The notes: generated by a model from the letters alone, not told the origin. Counted from the first letter of the stretch, positions 1 to 62,406 are shown. The stretch: 64,000 nt of DNA from Diphasiastrum complanatum (GCA_029204225.1 CM055110.1:20823426-20887425), one strand, 5' to 3'. Numbers and translations are program-made.

Positions 1-2007
1 ATTAAGATTGGGTTTCTTTCCATACAACATCTCATAAGGAGTTTTGCCTTCAATTGCTTTGCAAGACACTCTATTCATCAAGTAGTTTGCACATACAAGA
101 GACTCACCCCAAAAGGATTTGGGCAGACAAGCATCTAATCTTAAAGCCTTAGAACATTCACATAATGTTCTATTCCTTCTTTCAGCAACTCCATTTTGTT
201 GAGGAGTGTAAGGACAAGAAGTCTCTTTCTTGATCCCTTCCTCCTCACAAAAGGCCTTGAACTCATTGGAGATGAATTCTCCACCATTGTCACTTCTAAG
301 AATCTTGATGCTATGATTATGATGCTTTTCCACAAACAACTTGAACTTTACAAAAGTATCAAATACTTGAGACTTGAAGGAAAGTAAGAACACCCAACAA
401 TATCTTGAGTAGTCATCAATGAAGGTTAAAAACATGGATGAACCTCCATTAGATTTGGTGCTAGCAATGTGCACATCCGAGTGTATGAGTTCAAGAGGAT
501 GAGATGACTTTGTGATGGAGTTAGGAAACACCTTCTTATGTGCCTTGGATAAGGCACAAGCTTCACAAACCTTGTCTTCCTTCCCAAAAGACCTTGGTAG
601 GCCTAAAGCATACTCCTCCTTGATCATAGCCTCCATGGAACCCGAGGTGACATGTCCAAGTCTTTTGTGCCATAAAGTAAAGGTAGATATCTTGCTCTTC
701 TCGGCCAACATGACAACATTAGTATCCACAAATGCATCCAGCTTATAAAGTTTGCCAAGTCTAGTGCCCTTAGCCACTATCTTACCCTTCTTCTTGATGA
801 AACATTCATTTGAAGCAAAGTCAACATTGAAACCATTGTCTACCATTTGGCCAACACTTAGTAGATTCTTTGTTATTGTAGGAATGTACAAAACACCTTC
901 TATGTTGATCTTTTTGGAAGATCCTAAGCAAAGGGGAATGCTACCAACTCCTTCAATCTTACAAGCTTCATCATTTGCTGTATAGATAGACTTTATAGGT
1001 CCATCATAAGATAAGAGAGAAGAGAAAAACTCCCTTTTACTAGTCATGTGTGAACTAGCACCCGAGTCAATCCACCAAGGATCTTCTCCTTTGAAGCTTG
1101 TTGAAGAAAATATGGACATCATGAGAGAGTCCTCATGTGAACTCTCCTCCTCCTCCTCTTTGCTCATGTTGGCTTGGCTTTGATCTTGCTTCCTCTTGAA
1201 GCATTCCGAGGCATAATGCCCCATCTTGCTACAATAGTAGCACTTCACCTTTGATTTGTCCTTCTTGACTTTGGTGGTTGATGGAGATGCCTTTGGGGGT
1301 CCTTCTTGATCCTCAAGCTTTGTAGACTTCTTGAATGTTGATCCTTTGCCTTTGGACTTGCCTTTGCCTTTGGTGAAGAGAGCTTGGTCATCTCCACCTT
1401 GGATGGAAAGCCTATCCATCCTCTCTTGCATTTGGCTCCTTCTTGATTCCTCGGCCATGAGCGTGCCTTGGAGTTCTTCAAGTATGGGTAGCTTACCCAT
1501 AATTGCATATCCCTGAACCAAATTGTCAAATTCAAAGCTTAGTCCATTCAATATGAGTTGAACAAGCTCTTCATCCTTGATAGGGTCACCTATAAAGGCT
1601 AGCTCTTTGTTCAATTCCTTTACTCTTAGGACAAAAGTATGTGCACTCTCTCCTTTCTTTTGATAGCTTCTATAGATTTGATTCTTCAAAGCTAACATTC
1701 TAGTTTGGTTCTTGGATTCATAGACCTTTTGCAAAGTCTCCCAAGCATCTTGAGCTGAAGTGCAATCTCCTACCTCTCTTAAGAGTTCATTTGCAACATT
1801 CATTTCTATGCAATGTAGTGCAACATTGCACCTCTTGATGTATTTGGCTTTTTCTTGAGGATGAATAGGTTCACCCTCCTTACCATTTACAATTTCCATC
1901 AGATCTTGCATGATCATGATAGATTCCATTCTAACTTTCCATATGGAATAGTTAGTTTTGTTGAGCCTTTCATTAGTATCCAAAAGATATGCATTTATAG
2001 ATGCCAT
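1..2007 (-). CDS. copia Gag-protease-integrase polyprotein (N-terminal 669 residues)
   Basis: I read one frame from the ATG at 2007 to base 1 and found no stop in 669 codons. Residues 1 to about 250 are the copia Gag (UBN2-type; begins MASINAYLLD). A CCHC zinc knuckle lies at residues 256-269 (CYYCSKMGHYASEC). The aspartic protease motif DSGAS starts at about residue 314. A pre-integrase segment with LWHKRLGH follows. The integrase core has the full catalytic triad at about D511 (HSDVH), D573 (RSDNGGEF) and E609 (NGVAERRNR), a D,D-35-E spacing. An undamaged frame of this length suggests a young, possibly active copy. The C-terminal half (reverse transcriptase, RNase H) is not visible, so overall integrity is unknown. 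Confidence 0.93.
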   Translation of the reverse strand, partial: MASINAYLLDTNERLNKTNYSIWKVRMESIMIMQDLMEIVNGKEGEPIHPQEKAKYIKRCNVALHCIEMNVANELLREVGDCTSAQDAWETLQKVYESKNQTRMLALKNQIYRSYQKKGESAHTFVLRVKELNKELAFIGDPIKDEELVQLILNGLSFEFDNLVQGYAIMGKLPILEELQGTLMAEESRRSQMQERMDRLSIQGGDDQALFTKGKGKSKGKGSTFKKSTKLEDQEGPPKASPSTTKVKKDKSKVKCYYCSKMGHYASECFKRKQDQSQANMSKEEEEESSHEDSLMMSIFSSTSFKGEDPWWIDSGASSHMTSKREFFSSLLSYDGPIKSIYTANDEACKIEGVGSIPLCLGSSKKINIEGVLYIPTITKNLLSVGQMVDNGFNVDFASNECFIKKKGKIVAKGTRLGKLYKLDAFVDTNVVMLAEKSKISTFTLWHKRLGHVTSGSMEAMIKEEYALGLPRSFGKEDKVCEACALSKAHKKVFPNSITKSSHPLELIHSDVHIASTKSNGGSSMFLTFIDDYSRYCWVFLLSFKSQVFDTFVKFKLFVEKHHNHSIKILRSDNGGEFISNEFKAFCEEEGIKKETSCPYTPQQNGVAERRNRTLCECSKALRLDACLPKSFWGESLVCANYLMNRVSCKAIEGKTPYEMLYGKKPNLN

Positions 2008-2805
2008 CTAGTCTCCTAATCAAGGACTTGACACAAATGAAGGTTACTTCTATTGATTTGATTGAAGGTCTACCTTATCCCACTTTTTAGGGACCTGAAA
2101 AGATCAGTAATAGACTTCCTATAAAGATCTAAAAATGATCTCTAACAAAATCAAATCATAGAATACTAGAAACAATGCACTTGCTTGATTGAAGTAGAAA
2201 ATACTAGTAGAATTGCCCCTCTTTCTATAAAGAACATTAAAGCTTCCAAATGATCTGATAAAGAGTGAATTTCAGCAACCTAATATACTTCCAAAATCAC
2301 TTGTAAAAGATCTAAATGGAACTTAATGAGGATGCAACACAATCTACTATCCAATCACAAGCAAAAAATGATCAAAATTGATGAAAAATTGATCTAATTT
2401 GGTGCATAAGTCAAGCAATGGTTGGACTGAACCTAAATCACTTTAGGAGGTGCCTACTACACCTTAGAACAGCCTTGAAGAGTCCCCAAAACTCTGATCT
2501 TCCCTCTCCTTGAGTGCTAGAAAGCCTCCTCTATGAAATCACCTCCAAAACTCGCTTAGAAATCAATGCTTGGAGCAAGCAAAACTTGCTATCTTGGTAA
2601 TGTGAATTGAATTCAACTTTGCCTCTGGTTTTAGACACCTAAACACCTGCAAATGAAGTCACACAACACCAATCTCCAATGTATTTGACTCACTTTGAGT
2701 TCTAGAATCAATACTAGATGCTAAGATCCAATCTACACAAGATTTAGATCAAAAATTGTGATCAAATTGAATGAAAACCAAGGATTTAGCTCATTTCAGC
2801 CTTTA

Positions 2806-2818
2806 GGCTCTGATACCA
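2806..2818 (-). promoter_or_regulatory. tRNA-iMet primer binding site of the copia element
   Basis: On the minus strand the bases directly after the LTR read TGGTATCAGAGCC. This is the standard plant primer site complementary to the 3' end of initiator methionine tRNA, and it fixes the LTR boundary. Confidence 0.93.
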
Positions 2819-3500
2819 TGTAAAAATTACAGCAAATAAGGATCCTAAAACACTTGAAATGATGAGGAAAACAATAGATTATGATTTCATAAGATTAGCA
2901 CAAGTTGAACCATCAAAATCCATCAAAAACCTATGCTTGAACCTCACTAAATGGCCCAAATCCTTGAAGAAGGCTTCACACGTGTGAAAGTACGGCCTCC
3001 CACAGTCTGAGTACTGTACACCAGACCTACATTCAATCCTATAATCATTAGTAATCACAAGTACTGAAACAATTATGAACATAGAGAGCAATTGCACCAT
3101 TATGAGAGAAAAAACATGAAATTGCTTGATTGATTTTGGTGAGATATCATCACCTATATATACATGATCCATCACGGTTTTGGGCAGGTATGAGTAGCCC
3201 TAAACCTATCCCTAATGCTAATTTTGGTGGATCTTTCATCCCTACCAAGTTAGGGTTGGAATCTTGGAGATCCCTCAACAATGCAAAAATTACCAAAAAT
3301 AGCTCCTATTTTTTCTCCCTTGTATCTAAGCATAATTTGGACTCATTCCAAAGGTTCTAACACTTAGGTCTACTTGAGAACATCCTTATGAATGGAATCC
3401 TATGCTATTTGGCACGTGTGACAAGCCACATCATGACCATTTAACTATTTACAAGTCATATGACCAAAACTAGTCAAGCTAGAATTGTGAATTTTTAACA
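2819..3500 (-). repeat. 5' LTR of the copia element (682 bp)
   Basis: It starts TGTAAAAATT and ends AATTTTTAACA on the + strand, a TG..CA LTR with near-perfect short terminal inverted repeats, and abuts the primer site. The partner LTR is outside the window. It should contain the promoter and polyadenylation site of the element; I could not pick out a confident TATA box. Confidence 0.88.
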
Positions 3501-5240
3501 CTGCGTGGATTCGCATGCAGCGCCCTGAAGAAATAAGAGAAAATCAATACAAGTCATTTTTCTGGTTGTGTTTGATCTTGGATATCGAATCCTTATGCTG
3601 TTTATTTTAATATGTTTGAGTTTTTCTTGTCCCCTTTGAATTCCGCACCTTGGTTGAAATGAAGTCGAATGCTATATTAATTTTATGAACGTAGATCAGT
3701 AGTACCTGACTACCCCCTGGAGGATTGTAGGAGTGTTTCAGCTGGCAGTGCCCAGCGAACGCATCTGAACTCCATCCGAATCTCGAAAGAGAGTCGCGAA
3801 TGTTTCGTGAATTTTCTTCTCACGATTCTCATCATTCGTATCGGGGCACCGCTTGACTCCCAACACCTACCTAGCCTCCTAGTGACCTCTCTAAGGAACC
3901 TTTTGATCCATTCCACTTTGAGAATGGTGGCAAGATGAGTCTATACAGTCAAGTTTTGCTAAACACCTCTATGTGCTACTAGATATGGTGATTTGGAGAT
4001 TCAAATTTGTGTCTCTTCTCCTTGCACAAATCTATTCTAGCTACCTCAATTTCCCACGTTGAGTCCATTCGCTACTAATCCACTAATCCACAACCGCTCC
4101 ATGATTTAGATATCGTTGATGGTAAGTTCTCGCAAAATATAGTAGCAAATATGGAGAATTATTCACCACTAGCATGGAGGATTAGCTAGAACATGTACTC
4201 CAGAAACACTTTAATAATTGGATTAGCATAAAACTGATCACAAACTAGATATACATTGGCATGATTGGAGTAGTGCTTGTCATACCAAATCGAAAAGTGT
4301 CTCATGCGATGCCATTCGTTCAATAGGTCCAACTATAGCCATGAACTGACTTAATTCAACTTAAGTGGCTATAGTTAGCTAGTGATTATAGTTTTAATAG
4401 TTATGACAAGGGGCGTAGATGTTAACGAGATTGAAAGAGTAGCGAAGTAGTTTCATTGCAATAATACCGAATCTTCCACCAGGGCCAAAGAGAACAAATA
4501 AAATCTTTCAATTTTTGGTTGTAAAAATTGATCGACCACCCTTTGTGCCTACTTAAGTATGAGTATAACTATAATTGTAGTTTTTGTTGACCATATTATG
4601 TCACATGAGTTGGCAGTGTCCCTTTGCCATGTCTGGAGAACTCAAGTTGGTTTCTTGTACCTGGTTGCATAATCATTTAAGTTGAGTTGCCTATGACAAC
4701 TCTATCTCATTGGGTCAATAGAAAGAACCAACCCAATTCAACCAATCGAATGCAAGAGAGATGAAATGCAGAGAAAAAAATCTCACATGGATGGAGAGGA
4801 GCAAAGAGACAATGTCTCAGGTGTGGATGTCATTATTGCCTTGTATCTTCCCACATGTGGTTGGTGTATCATGCTTGAGTTCTTGCTCACTTAGGTTAGA
4901 TTCTATATGATCCCATGGGTCAACGTTACCAAAAGGCATTATTGTCTCCTAAATCTCAATCTAAATGAATGTCAAACAAGTGTTGTTGGTGATGCATAGG
5001 AACTATCTAACATGGTGTGGTTTGATGCAGGATTTGAACGCCTTGGTGTAATGAGTATTGAGAGATTGTGAAGGATGATTGCTCACACCCAAAAAATATT
5101 TAAGTGTGCTACCCAATGTAATCCAATGATGATCAGGAAGTGAGGAGGAGGAAGAGTTTAAAAAAGGAAGGAAATGGGTGAACTTGTTCTTCTTATGCTA
5201 CAAGCTGCCACGCGGTTGCTTCAAAAAAGCACAGCAAACA
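3501..5240. other. Region between the copia element and the ABC1-kinase gene; no gene seen
   Basis: I see no conserved coding sequence or RNA gene here. The stretch 3700-3920 is richer in GC than its surroundings but gives only short frames without family motifs. It should include the promoter of the downstream gene, but I cannot mark specific elements. Confidence 0.5.
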
Positions 5241-5534
5241 CTTTACAAATTTGCTCCTCTCCTTTCTTCCTCCTCGCAATCTTTTTCCACTTTCGTTCTT
5301 TTGGTGTGATCGATCAACAATCCTAAGCCCTTGCCCGCCATCATAATACTGAGCCCTAAACCCCCGAAGAAGCTCTCAGATTCTCTTGGAAATACGGAGT
5401 GGGATTTGCTTTTTGGCTGCTGTTGTTGAGTGGGGGCATTTCTTGTGGTTTTGTAGATTGGGTTTTTACTGCTTCTGTTTTGAGAATGGTTGGTGGAATT
5501 GTGGGTTGGTATTGCTCTGTTTTGAGAATTGCAG
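5241..5534 (+). promoter_or_regulatory. Putative 5' untranslated leader of the ABC1-kinase gene
   Basis: A pyrimidine-rich run (TCTCCTTTCTTCCTCCTCGC and similar) typical of plant 5' leaders is followed at 5535 by an ATG. Its short frame ends in a phase-1 donor at 5580/5581 that matches the phase of the next exon. This is inferred from phase and composition only; no transcript evidence is available. Confidence 0.4.
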
Positions 5535-56664
<51,130 letters not shown>

Positions 56665-56667
56665 GTT

Positions 56668-56670
<3 letters not shown>

Positions 56671-56728
<58 letters not shown>
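56671..56728. repeat. (CT)n microsatellite at the start of intron 12
   Basis: Twenty-nine CT units begin two to six bases after the exon 12 donor. Orientation is CT on the transcribed strand. Confidence 0.97.
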
Positions 56729-56729
<1 letters not shown>

Positions 56730-56768
56730 GTGAAGTAGACCTAAAAAGCTTGGTTACATATAGATATA

Positions 56769-56827
<59 letters not shown>
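56769..56827. repeat. (TA)n microsatellite, insertion site of the hAT element
   Basis: A TA dinucleotide run directly before the CATAGG terminus of the hAT element; the last eight bases, ATATATAT, recur at 63071-63078. Confidence 0.95.
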
Positions 56828-56829
<2 letters not shown>

Positions 56830-56920
56830 TAGGTCCCGCGGTACTGGGTACCGCGGATCCCGGTACCGCGGGACCATACTGGTACCGCGGTACCATGATG
56901 GTACCGCGGTACCACAATAT
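56828..56920. repeat. 5' subterminal palindrome array of the hAT element
   Basis: In about 90 bases GGTACC occurs repeatedly, mostly joined to CCGCGG or CGCGG. Such subterminal arrays are transposase-binding sites in hAT elements; the motif here is inferred to serve that role. Confidence 0.8.
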
Positions 56921-57198
56921 AATAATATATTTATTATTTAATATTTTTTTTAATTTTTTTTTACCTAAACCTACCCGCCCCCCTCGCATTTCCTCTGAAA
57001 TTTTTTTGCGCCCTCTCCGCCCTGCCATCGCTGCTGGTTTTTCTTGCCTGCCTTTGATTCCTTGCGTCGCCCATCGCCCACGCAACGCCCTGCCTTGCAT
57101 CTGATTTCCTTTGCCCTGCATTCGCCCATTTTCAGCGTCTCTCCCATAGTGAACCCTGCTGTTTTTTTTCCAGCAATCCATCCCTCATTTCATCTGCA

Positions 57199-59072
57199 AT
57201 GGTGCAATCCGACCTTTCCGGTCTGTGGGACGAGGTAGACATTGTCAGGCGGGTTGCCGACAAGGCCAACAAGACCGGTCAGAAGATCGTGCGCTGCCGA
57301 TACTGTCTCGTCGAGTTTGCTGCATCCCTCACTCGCCTTAAAGGCCATCTGCTCGGTGCACGCGCCAAAAATGGTGCCACCTTGAATGCTGCCCCTTGTG
57401 GCAGCATGACCGTCCCCGACAGGCAGCGACTACTGGACACCTACGGGCCGCGGCTCGTGGCAGGGGAGAACACCATTTCGGAGGGCGTTCTCCGATTTTG
57501 CACCGCTCCTTATGTGATTAACCCAGAGTTGCTGCCTGCTTGGCTGGCACGCACGAGGAGAGGGAGTGCATCCTCCTCCGGTCCCTTTGCCCCTCAGACA
57601 GCTCTGCCTCATGCACCCCCATCTGCTCAGATTCCGGTGGATCCCGTCCCATCGCGTCCGACAGTTGCCACTGCGGTTCCACCACCACCCACTGTTGCTC
57701 ACACTCCACCAGTCTACGACTTTCTCATGGACTCTCCGCCACCCGAGCAGGCCCAGGATGGTACTGGGCGGGCCTTCGAGGATGTGGAAGAGATCCCTTC
57801 TTCCTTCCCTTCCCATCCAGATGACCTCCTCAGCCAGCAGTTTTCGTACCCCATGCCAGATGTTGCCCCTCCACCAGTGCACCCCACCTATGCTGCTGCA
57901 CCCATCCCTGCCAGTGCATCCCACTCTCCCCATTCCACGTCTACAGCCGATGCATCCACCAGCGCCCAGCCTGTCGCGTCATCGTCCATTCCCGTCACGG
58001 TTGGTGCACCGTGCTGGAGGTCCACCACCCGTCGTCCACCAGGGAGAGCCCTCGTGCAACAGACCATTCGCGGCGCGCATCAGCCGCACATGGACAGAGA
58101 GGCCACACAGGCCGTGGCCAGTCTGGTTTACGAGCTGAACCTGCCCTTTGCCATCACCGACTCTGAGCCCTTCAGAAGGGCCTTCCGCCTTGCACAGTCT
58201 GTCAGCCCTAGCTGGAGAGTCCCTAGTTCAGAGGTTGTCTGCACACACATGCTGAGGGATAGGGTCGAGTCCTTGTCTAGAGAGATGGAGCCTCTGTGTC
58301 GGCACTGGGCCACTTACGGTTGCAGCATCATGTCCGATGGCTGGACTGATGTCAGGAGGAGGCCGATCCTCAACATACTGGTCTCCAGCTGCATGGGCAC
58401 ACAGTTTTTGAGGGCAGTGGATTGCAGCAGGGGGGGGAGAGTCGTATCTGCAGAGTTCATGTTTGATGTCATCAGGTCTTCCATCCTAGCCATAGGCCCA
58501 CAACATGTCGTCACGGTGGTGACGGACAATGCCACGAACTGCATTCAGATGGGTGTACTGCTAGAGGCCGAGTTCCCTCATATTGTTCATACCCCCTGTG
58601 CAGCCCACGACATAGACCTTCTGATGGGGGACATTGGAGCACTTCCCTGGGTTAGAGCCATCGTCCGGGAGGCCCTCTTCCTGGTGACTTTTGTCACCAG
58701 AAAGAGGCGTGTTCTTGCCATGTTCCTGGTGTTCAGCCATCTGGACCTCCGTAAGCCAGCCCCCACGCGCTTTGCATTCGACTTGGTGGTCATCGACCGT
58801 TTGATCAGGTGCAGGGCCCAGCTTCTACAGATGGTTGCCAGTGATCTTTGGGGTGCCAGTACATTTCCGCACACTGAGGATGGGGAGCACTTTTCTTCCA
58901 CGGTGAGGGGAGACCAGTTCTGGAGGGATGCACAGACATTGTTAGGACTGCTTCGACCACTCTACATTGTGCTCCGCATGGCTGACAGCGAGGGGTCGAC
59001 ACTTGGACTGGTGTATGAGCTCATGGACCGGATTGGACAGTTTCTGCAGCTGCCCATCTTGCAGCCAGAGAG
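57199..59072 (+). CDS. hAT transposase exon 1 (BED finger, DUF659 catalytic core)
   Basis: Starts MVQSDLSGLWDEVD at 57199 and is open to the donor GAGAG|gtaagc at 59072 (625 codons to the next stop). A BED-type zinc finger has C33, C36 and H50 (VRCRYCLVEFAASL, RLKGHLLG); the fourth ligand is unclear. A long Pro/Ser/Ala-rich linker (residues 115-290) follows. The DUF659/RNase-H-like core has MSDGWTDVRRRPILN (first catalytic D, about residue 378), VVTDNATNC (second D, about 441), and CAAHDIDLLMGDI with the conserved C..H. The protein excises and inserts the element. No stop or frameshift is seen in this exon. Confidence 0.93.
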
Positions 59073-59186
59073 GTAAGCGGTACAGAGTTGCAATTGACCT
59101 TTATCTTTTCAGTACTTGCTAGTTTGTTTTTCTGTCAATGTTAAGCTTTTTCGTAATGCCCTAAACCACATGCCCCTCACCTGCAG

Positions 59187-59532
59187 GATGACAGAGCTGA
59201 AGTTCATATGGGAGACGCGATGGAACTACTTCCACAGGAGTATCCACAGCGTTGCACACATGCTGCATCCCCTCTTCCTCTCTCCGACACAGATCGCAGA
59301 CAGGGAGCTCGAGGCCGATTGGCTTCAGTACATTCACAGGGTGGGTCCACACATAGGTTTGGATCCTATCAGGCTCATGGAGGAGCTCGCTGCATTTCGT
59401 TTCGGCATGGGCACATTCGGCCACCCGGCTGCCCAGGATCCAGAGAGGAGGCAACTACCCATTACCTGGTGGACCATGTTCGGTAGCACATACCCATCTA
59501 TACAGCGTCTTGCACTGCGTGTCCTTTCTCAG
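59187..59532 (+). CDS. hAT transposase exon 2
   Basis: The acceptor is ccctcacctgcag. Two bases from exon 1 plus the first G make an Arg codon, then MTELKFIWETRWNYFHRSIH and RRQLPITWWTMFGSTYPSIQ, ending LSQ|gtatgc in phase 0. The WETRWN and WW..FG..P.LQ patterns are standard for plant DUF659-type hAT transposases. Confidence 0.92.
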
Positions 59533-59625
59533 GTATGCATCTCATTTTATCCTCCATTTTTTGTGTTTCGTTGAAGTTTCACCTCTGCCACAATGTGCTG
59601 AAGTATTTCAATGCACGCACCACAG

Positions 59626-59787
59626 GACTGTGCTGCCTCCGTGTGTGAGCGTAACTGGAGCACATGGGCACTCATTCACACGAGGAGAAGAAACCGGTTG
59701 TCAGTGAGTCAGTTGGAGCGGTTGGTGTTCTGTAGCACCAACGCACGTCTCGCCAGGAGGCTTCCGACCATTACGAGCGCATTGCAG
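59626..59787 (+). CDS. hAT transposase exon 3 (hAT dimerisation domain, catalytic E)
   Basis: It encodes DCAASVCERNWSTWALIHT, RRRNRLSVSQLERLVFCSTN and ARLARRL. CERNWS contains the catalytic glutamate, and IHT..RNRL is the C-terminal dimerisation motif of hAT transposases. Acceptor gcaccacag, donor CAG|gtgata, phase 0. Confidence 0.94.
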
Positions 59788-59889
59788 GTGATAAGCTAAT
59801 CTTTCATAGCATGTTGGTTGACTCCTGGTATGTTGGTTTCATTTCTTGATAAAGTTGTCTCTCTGACATGCAAATTTTAAACCTTGCAG

Positions 59890-61517
59890 ACGAAGATATC
59901 TGATTTGGAGCGCTAGGTTGACTTGCCTACGGACAGCACCCATTTCATGCCTGCAGATGACCTGGGCACACAGTTGATGGCAGAGAGAGAGAGGGAGCTT
60001 GCCGAGATGAGAGAGAGAGAGCTTGGGCTTGAGCACAGAGAGCCCCGATTGTATGAGGCAGATGAGCCAGTGTCAGAGGATGAGCATGATGAGGATGAGC
60101 CCATTCGGGTTGTGTTTGCCAGACCAGAGAGGGATGAGGCAGATTATACAGGTGCAGGGCACACGCCACGGGCAGGGGTCACAGGTGCATCACGTGGCAG
60201 AGGTGGGACACATGGCACAGGTTATACCGGCAGACAGGCAGGGCACACAGGGGGGGGCAGTGGCATACCTACCTATGTCGACATGATGGAGGAGGCTCTT
60301 GATAGAGGGCAGAGTGGTTTAGATGCCGGTCCCGCAGATGTTTGGATGCGTGCAGCACAGAGTCATGGCCGTTACTACGACAGCACACCAGAGGAGGCAC
60401 CTGATGACTTTCATTGCACAGATTGGGAGGCCATGCAGGGTCTACAGGGTGCACATGATGAGGCACGGGATGAGGCTTGGGTTGATTCAGGGGTTGGTGC
60501 ACAGGATGATTCAGAGGTCGGTGCACAGGATGATTTAGAGGCTGGTGCACAGGATGAGTCCCAGAGCCCAGAGCATTTGTATTCGGATGCCCAGCTGGCC
60601 GACTTGGTTGCCACATTGGATTCAGAGGCCCAGCAGATGCGAGTGTCAGGGCGCCCCCATCTTCTCTTGCCAGCATGCCACACACAGAGTCCCAGCCAGA
60701 GCAGCCGCATGAGGTGCCTACAGTTCCTCCAGCTCCTCAGAGGGTGTATGTGCGTCGCACAGCTCCTCCAGTGCCACCGATGCCATTTAGGCCTGCAGCC
60801 CCTCCATCGCCGTCCACTTCTGTAGCACCAGGTCTCCATGGCAGGCCACCATCTGTGCCCAGGTTTTCTCTTGCAGCGCCCACATCCACAGTGGCTCCTC
60901 CAGTGGCAGCACCCACGTCACATCCTCCTCCTTTGGCAGCACCCAGGATGTACCAGTACCGGCCACCACAGCGCCCCTTTCAGTACATATGGCCACTGTA
61001 CTCGCCTCCTGCACAGCCAGTTCCTCCACCTGCAGCAGCCTCACGGGCACACACTCCACGAGCTCATCCTCCTCGCTCAGTTGCACAGGGAGTTCCCTCT
61101 TTTGCTTCCCTATCCCAGCCGGCCTCAGCTTGGGCCCAGCCTAGCCAGCCAGGTGATTTGCATGGGGGTGACGAGGCATTGACAGCTCCTCTTGTCCGCA
61201 AGAGACCAGGCAGGCCCAAGGGTGCACCGAACAAGAAAGGCAAGGCACAGAAACTGCCAGGGAGGAGAGGACGACCACGCAGGGCTCCAGGTACAGGTAG
61301 AGGTGCAGTATCACAGCCAGTTGGAGCAGGTGTTGTTGGTTTGGCCTGCTTGGGGGCTGATGCGGAGGCTGATTGGGAGGATGAGGATGACGAGTCTTCC
61401 CCCTCGGATACACAGCCCATGCCAGTTCCAGACAGGCAGAGATATCGGCTGCGAGAGTCAGCTCGGGGCCCTGAGTTGTCTCCAGAGCATTCGTCTGAGT
61501 CAGAGCCAGAGCATTGA
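59890..61517 (+). pseudogene. hAT transposase exon 4: long C-terminal extension with AT-hooks (one stop, one frameshift)
   Basis: After acceptor accttgcag the frame reads TKISDLER, an in-frame TAG at 59914, then VDLPTDSTHFMPADDL and about 250 residues in the same frame: an Arg/Glu-rich helix, acidic stretches, Gly/Thr repeats (TGYTGRQAGHTGG) and three 10-residue repeats (VGAQDDSE, VGAQDDLE, AGAQDESQ). A one-base shift near 60645 leads to a proline-rich segment and two AT-hooks (KRPGRPKG near 61205, RRGRPRR near 61270), an acidic stretch and the stop at 61517. hAT transposases normally end soon after the dimerisation domain, so this roughly 540-residue extension is unusual. Confidence 0.72.
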
Positions 61518-62040
61518 TTGTGGCTCTGTTGTTTTAGTTTCAGTAGTTTGTCTCTAGCAGACGGTCTACCATTGTACTCAGATGATTTTTCACATTATAT
61601 ACAGTGTTTGGCCTACATTATTTGCTGCACATTGTGCGTATGTCGCTCTGTACATGTGATGCTTTATTTTATGTTGAAGAATTCTATGTGCGTGTGTGAA
61701 TCCTATTTTCATTTAATTTCGTTTGAAGTGAATGCTAGCTTCACATATATGCACCTACATCATGAGCACAGCAATCACCCCTACACCCCAAATGACATTG
61801 AATAAACACATGTAATACATCTGCATTTAAAAAAATTACAAACATTGCATCTTACATGACCAGGCTCGCGTTGCACAAAAAACAACTATGTATATATTCA
61901 ACCGTTGTATCAGGATAACATCACATATACTGTCATTTATTTAAGCAGCCATCTAGTTATTTGCTGCACCATAAACTGCCGAAAACTACATAGCAACAGT
62001 CCGCCACATACGGGTGGACCTCATCTATTCTAAACATCCC
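61518..62040. other. Space between the convergent hAT genes
   Basis: AT-rich, no conserved frame. It should hold the 3' ends of both the transposase and the convergent small gene. Confidence 0.6.
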
Positions 62041-62406
62041 TCACTGATCCTCCACCGACTCCTCGCCCTCGTCTGGTGCATTGTTTTGTCGCTCTTGCTC
62101 TGCCTCCCGGTTAGCCCGAGCTGCCTCCTGGTTAGCCCGACGTCTGGCCGCCCTTTCCCTGACCATGATGAGCTGCCGTCGTGTGAAATTCATTCCGATC
62201 TGCTCATCCAGATCCAGCTCGACAGCGGGGACAGGATCCACAGCGGGGGCGGGTGGCTCTGGTTCCGGGTTTCTCTGTCGAGTCTGTCGCAGCATCTCTC
62301 GGATATCTGCCTCTTGCTTCCGATGCCTCTCGTTGTGCCTTCGGATATCTTCCTCAAGCTTTCTCTTGGCTTCGCCCTCGGGCTTCGGTGGTATTCGCTC
62401 AGCCAT
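62041..62406 (-). CDS. Second, convergent gene of the hAT element: small charged coiled-coil protein
   Basis: A 121-codon frame from MAERIPPKPEGEAKRKL at 62406 to a stop at 62041; an upstream in-frame ATG at 62448 would add 14 residues, but the second start begins a better sequence. It has Glu/Arg-rich helices (EEDIRRHNERHRKQEADIR), a Pro/Val/Asp spacer (EPEPPAPAVDPVPAVEL), a short hydrophobic-basic motif (NFTRRQLIMVRERAARRR) and an acidic C-terminus. I recognise no family. It sits inside the transposon between the transposase and the 3' end on the opposite strand and has no stops, which suggests it is a real accessory gene. Confidence 0.6.
   Translation of the reverse strand: MAERIPPKPEGEAKRKLEEDIRRHNERHRKQEADIREMLRQTRQRNPEPEPPAPAVDPVPAVELDLDEQIGMNFTRRQLIMVRERAARRRANQEAARANREAEQERQNNAPDEGEESVEDQ

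Larger units (their letters stand above)
1..3500 (-). mobile_element. Ty1/copia LTR retrotransposon, 5' half, continues past left edge
   Basis: Read on the minus strand the order is 5' LTR (3500 to 2819), Met-tRNA primer site (2818 to 2806), an untranslated leader of about 800 bases, then a gag-protease-integrase frame starting at 2007 and still open at base 1. This is the copia order, with integrase before reverse transcriptase; the reverse transcriptase, RNase H and 3' LTR must lie left of the window. The five bases outside the LTR (3501-3505, CTGCG) should recur beyond the 3' LTR as the target duplication. The element lies just upstream of the ABC1-kinase gene and in the opposite orientation. 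Confidence 0.93.

Noticed and set aside
1245-1535. 96-codon minus-strand frame
   Set aside because: It is the +1 shadow of the continuous copia Gag frame that I verified triplet by triplet.
2879-3175. 98-codon minus-strand frame
   Set aside because: It lies wholly inside the copia LTR and has no protein motif.
57540-58138. Alternative frames (His/Pro/Cys-rich) inside transposase exon 1
   Set aside because: Shadows of the GC-rich, proline-coding main frame, which alone carries the BED and DUF659 motifs.
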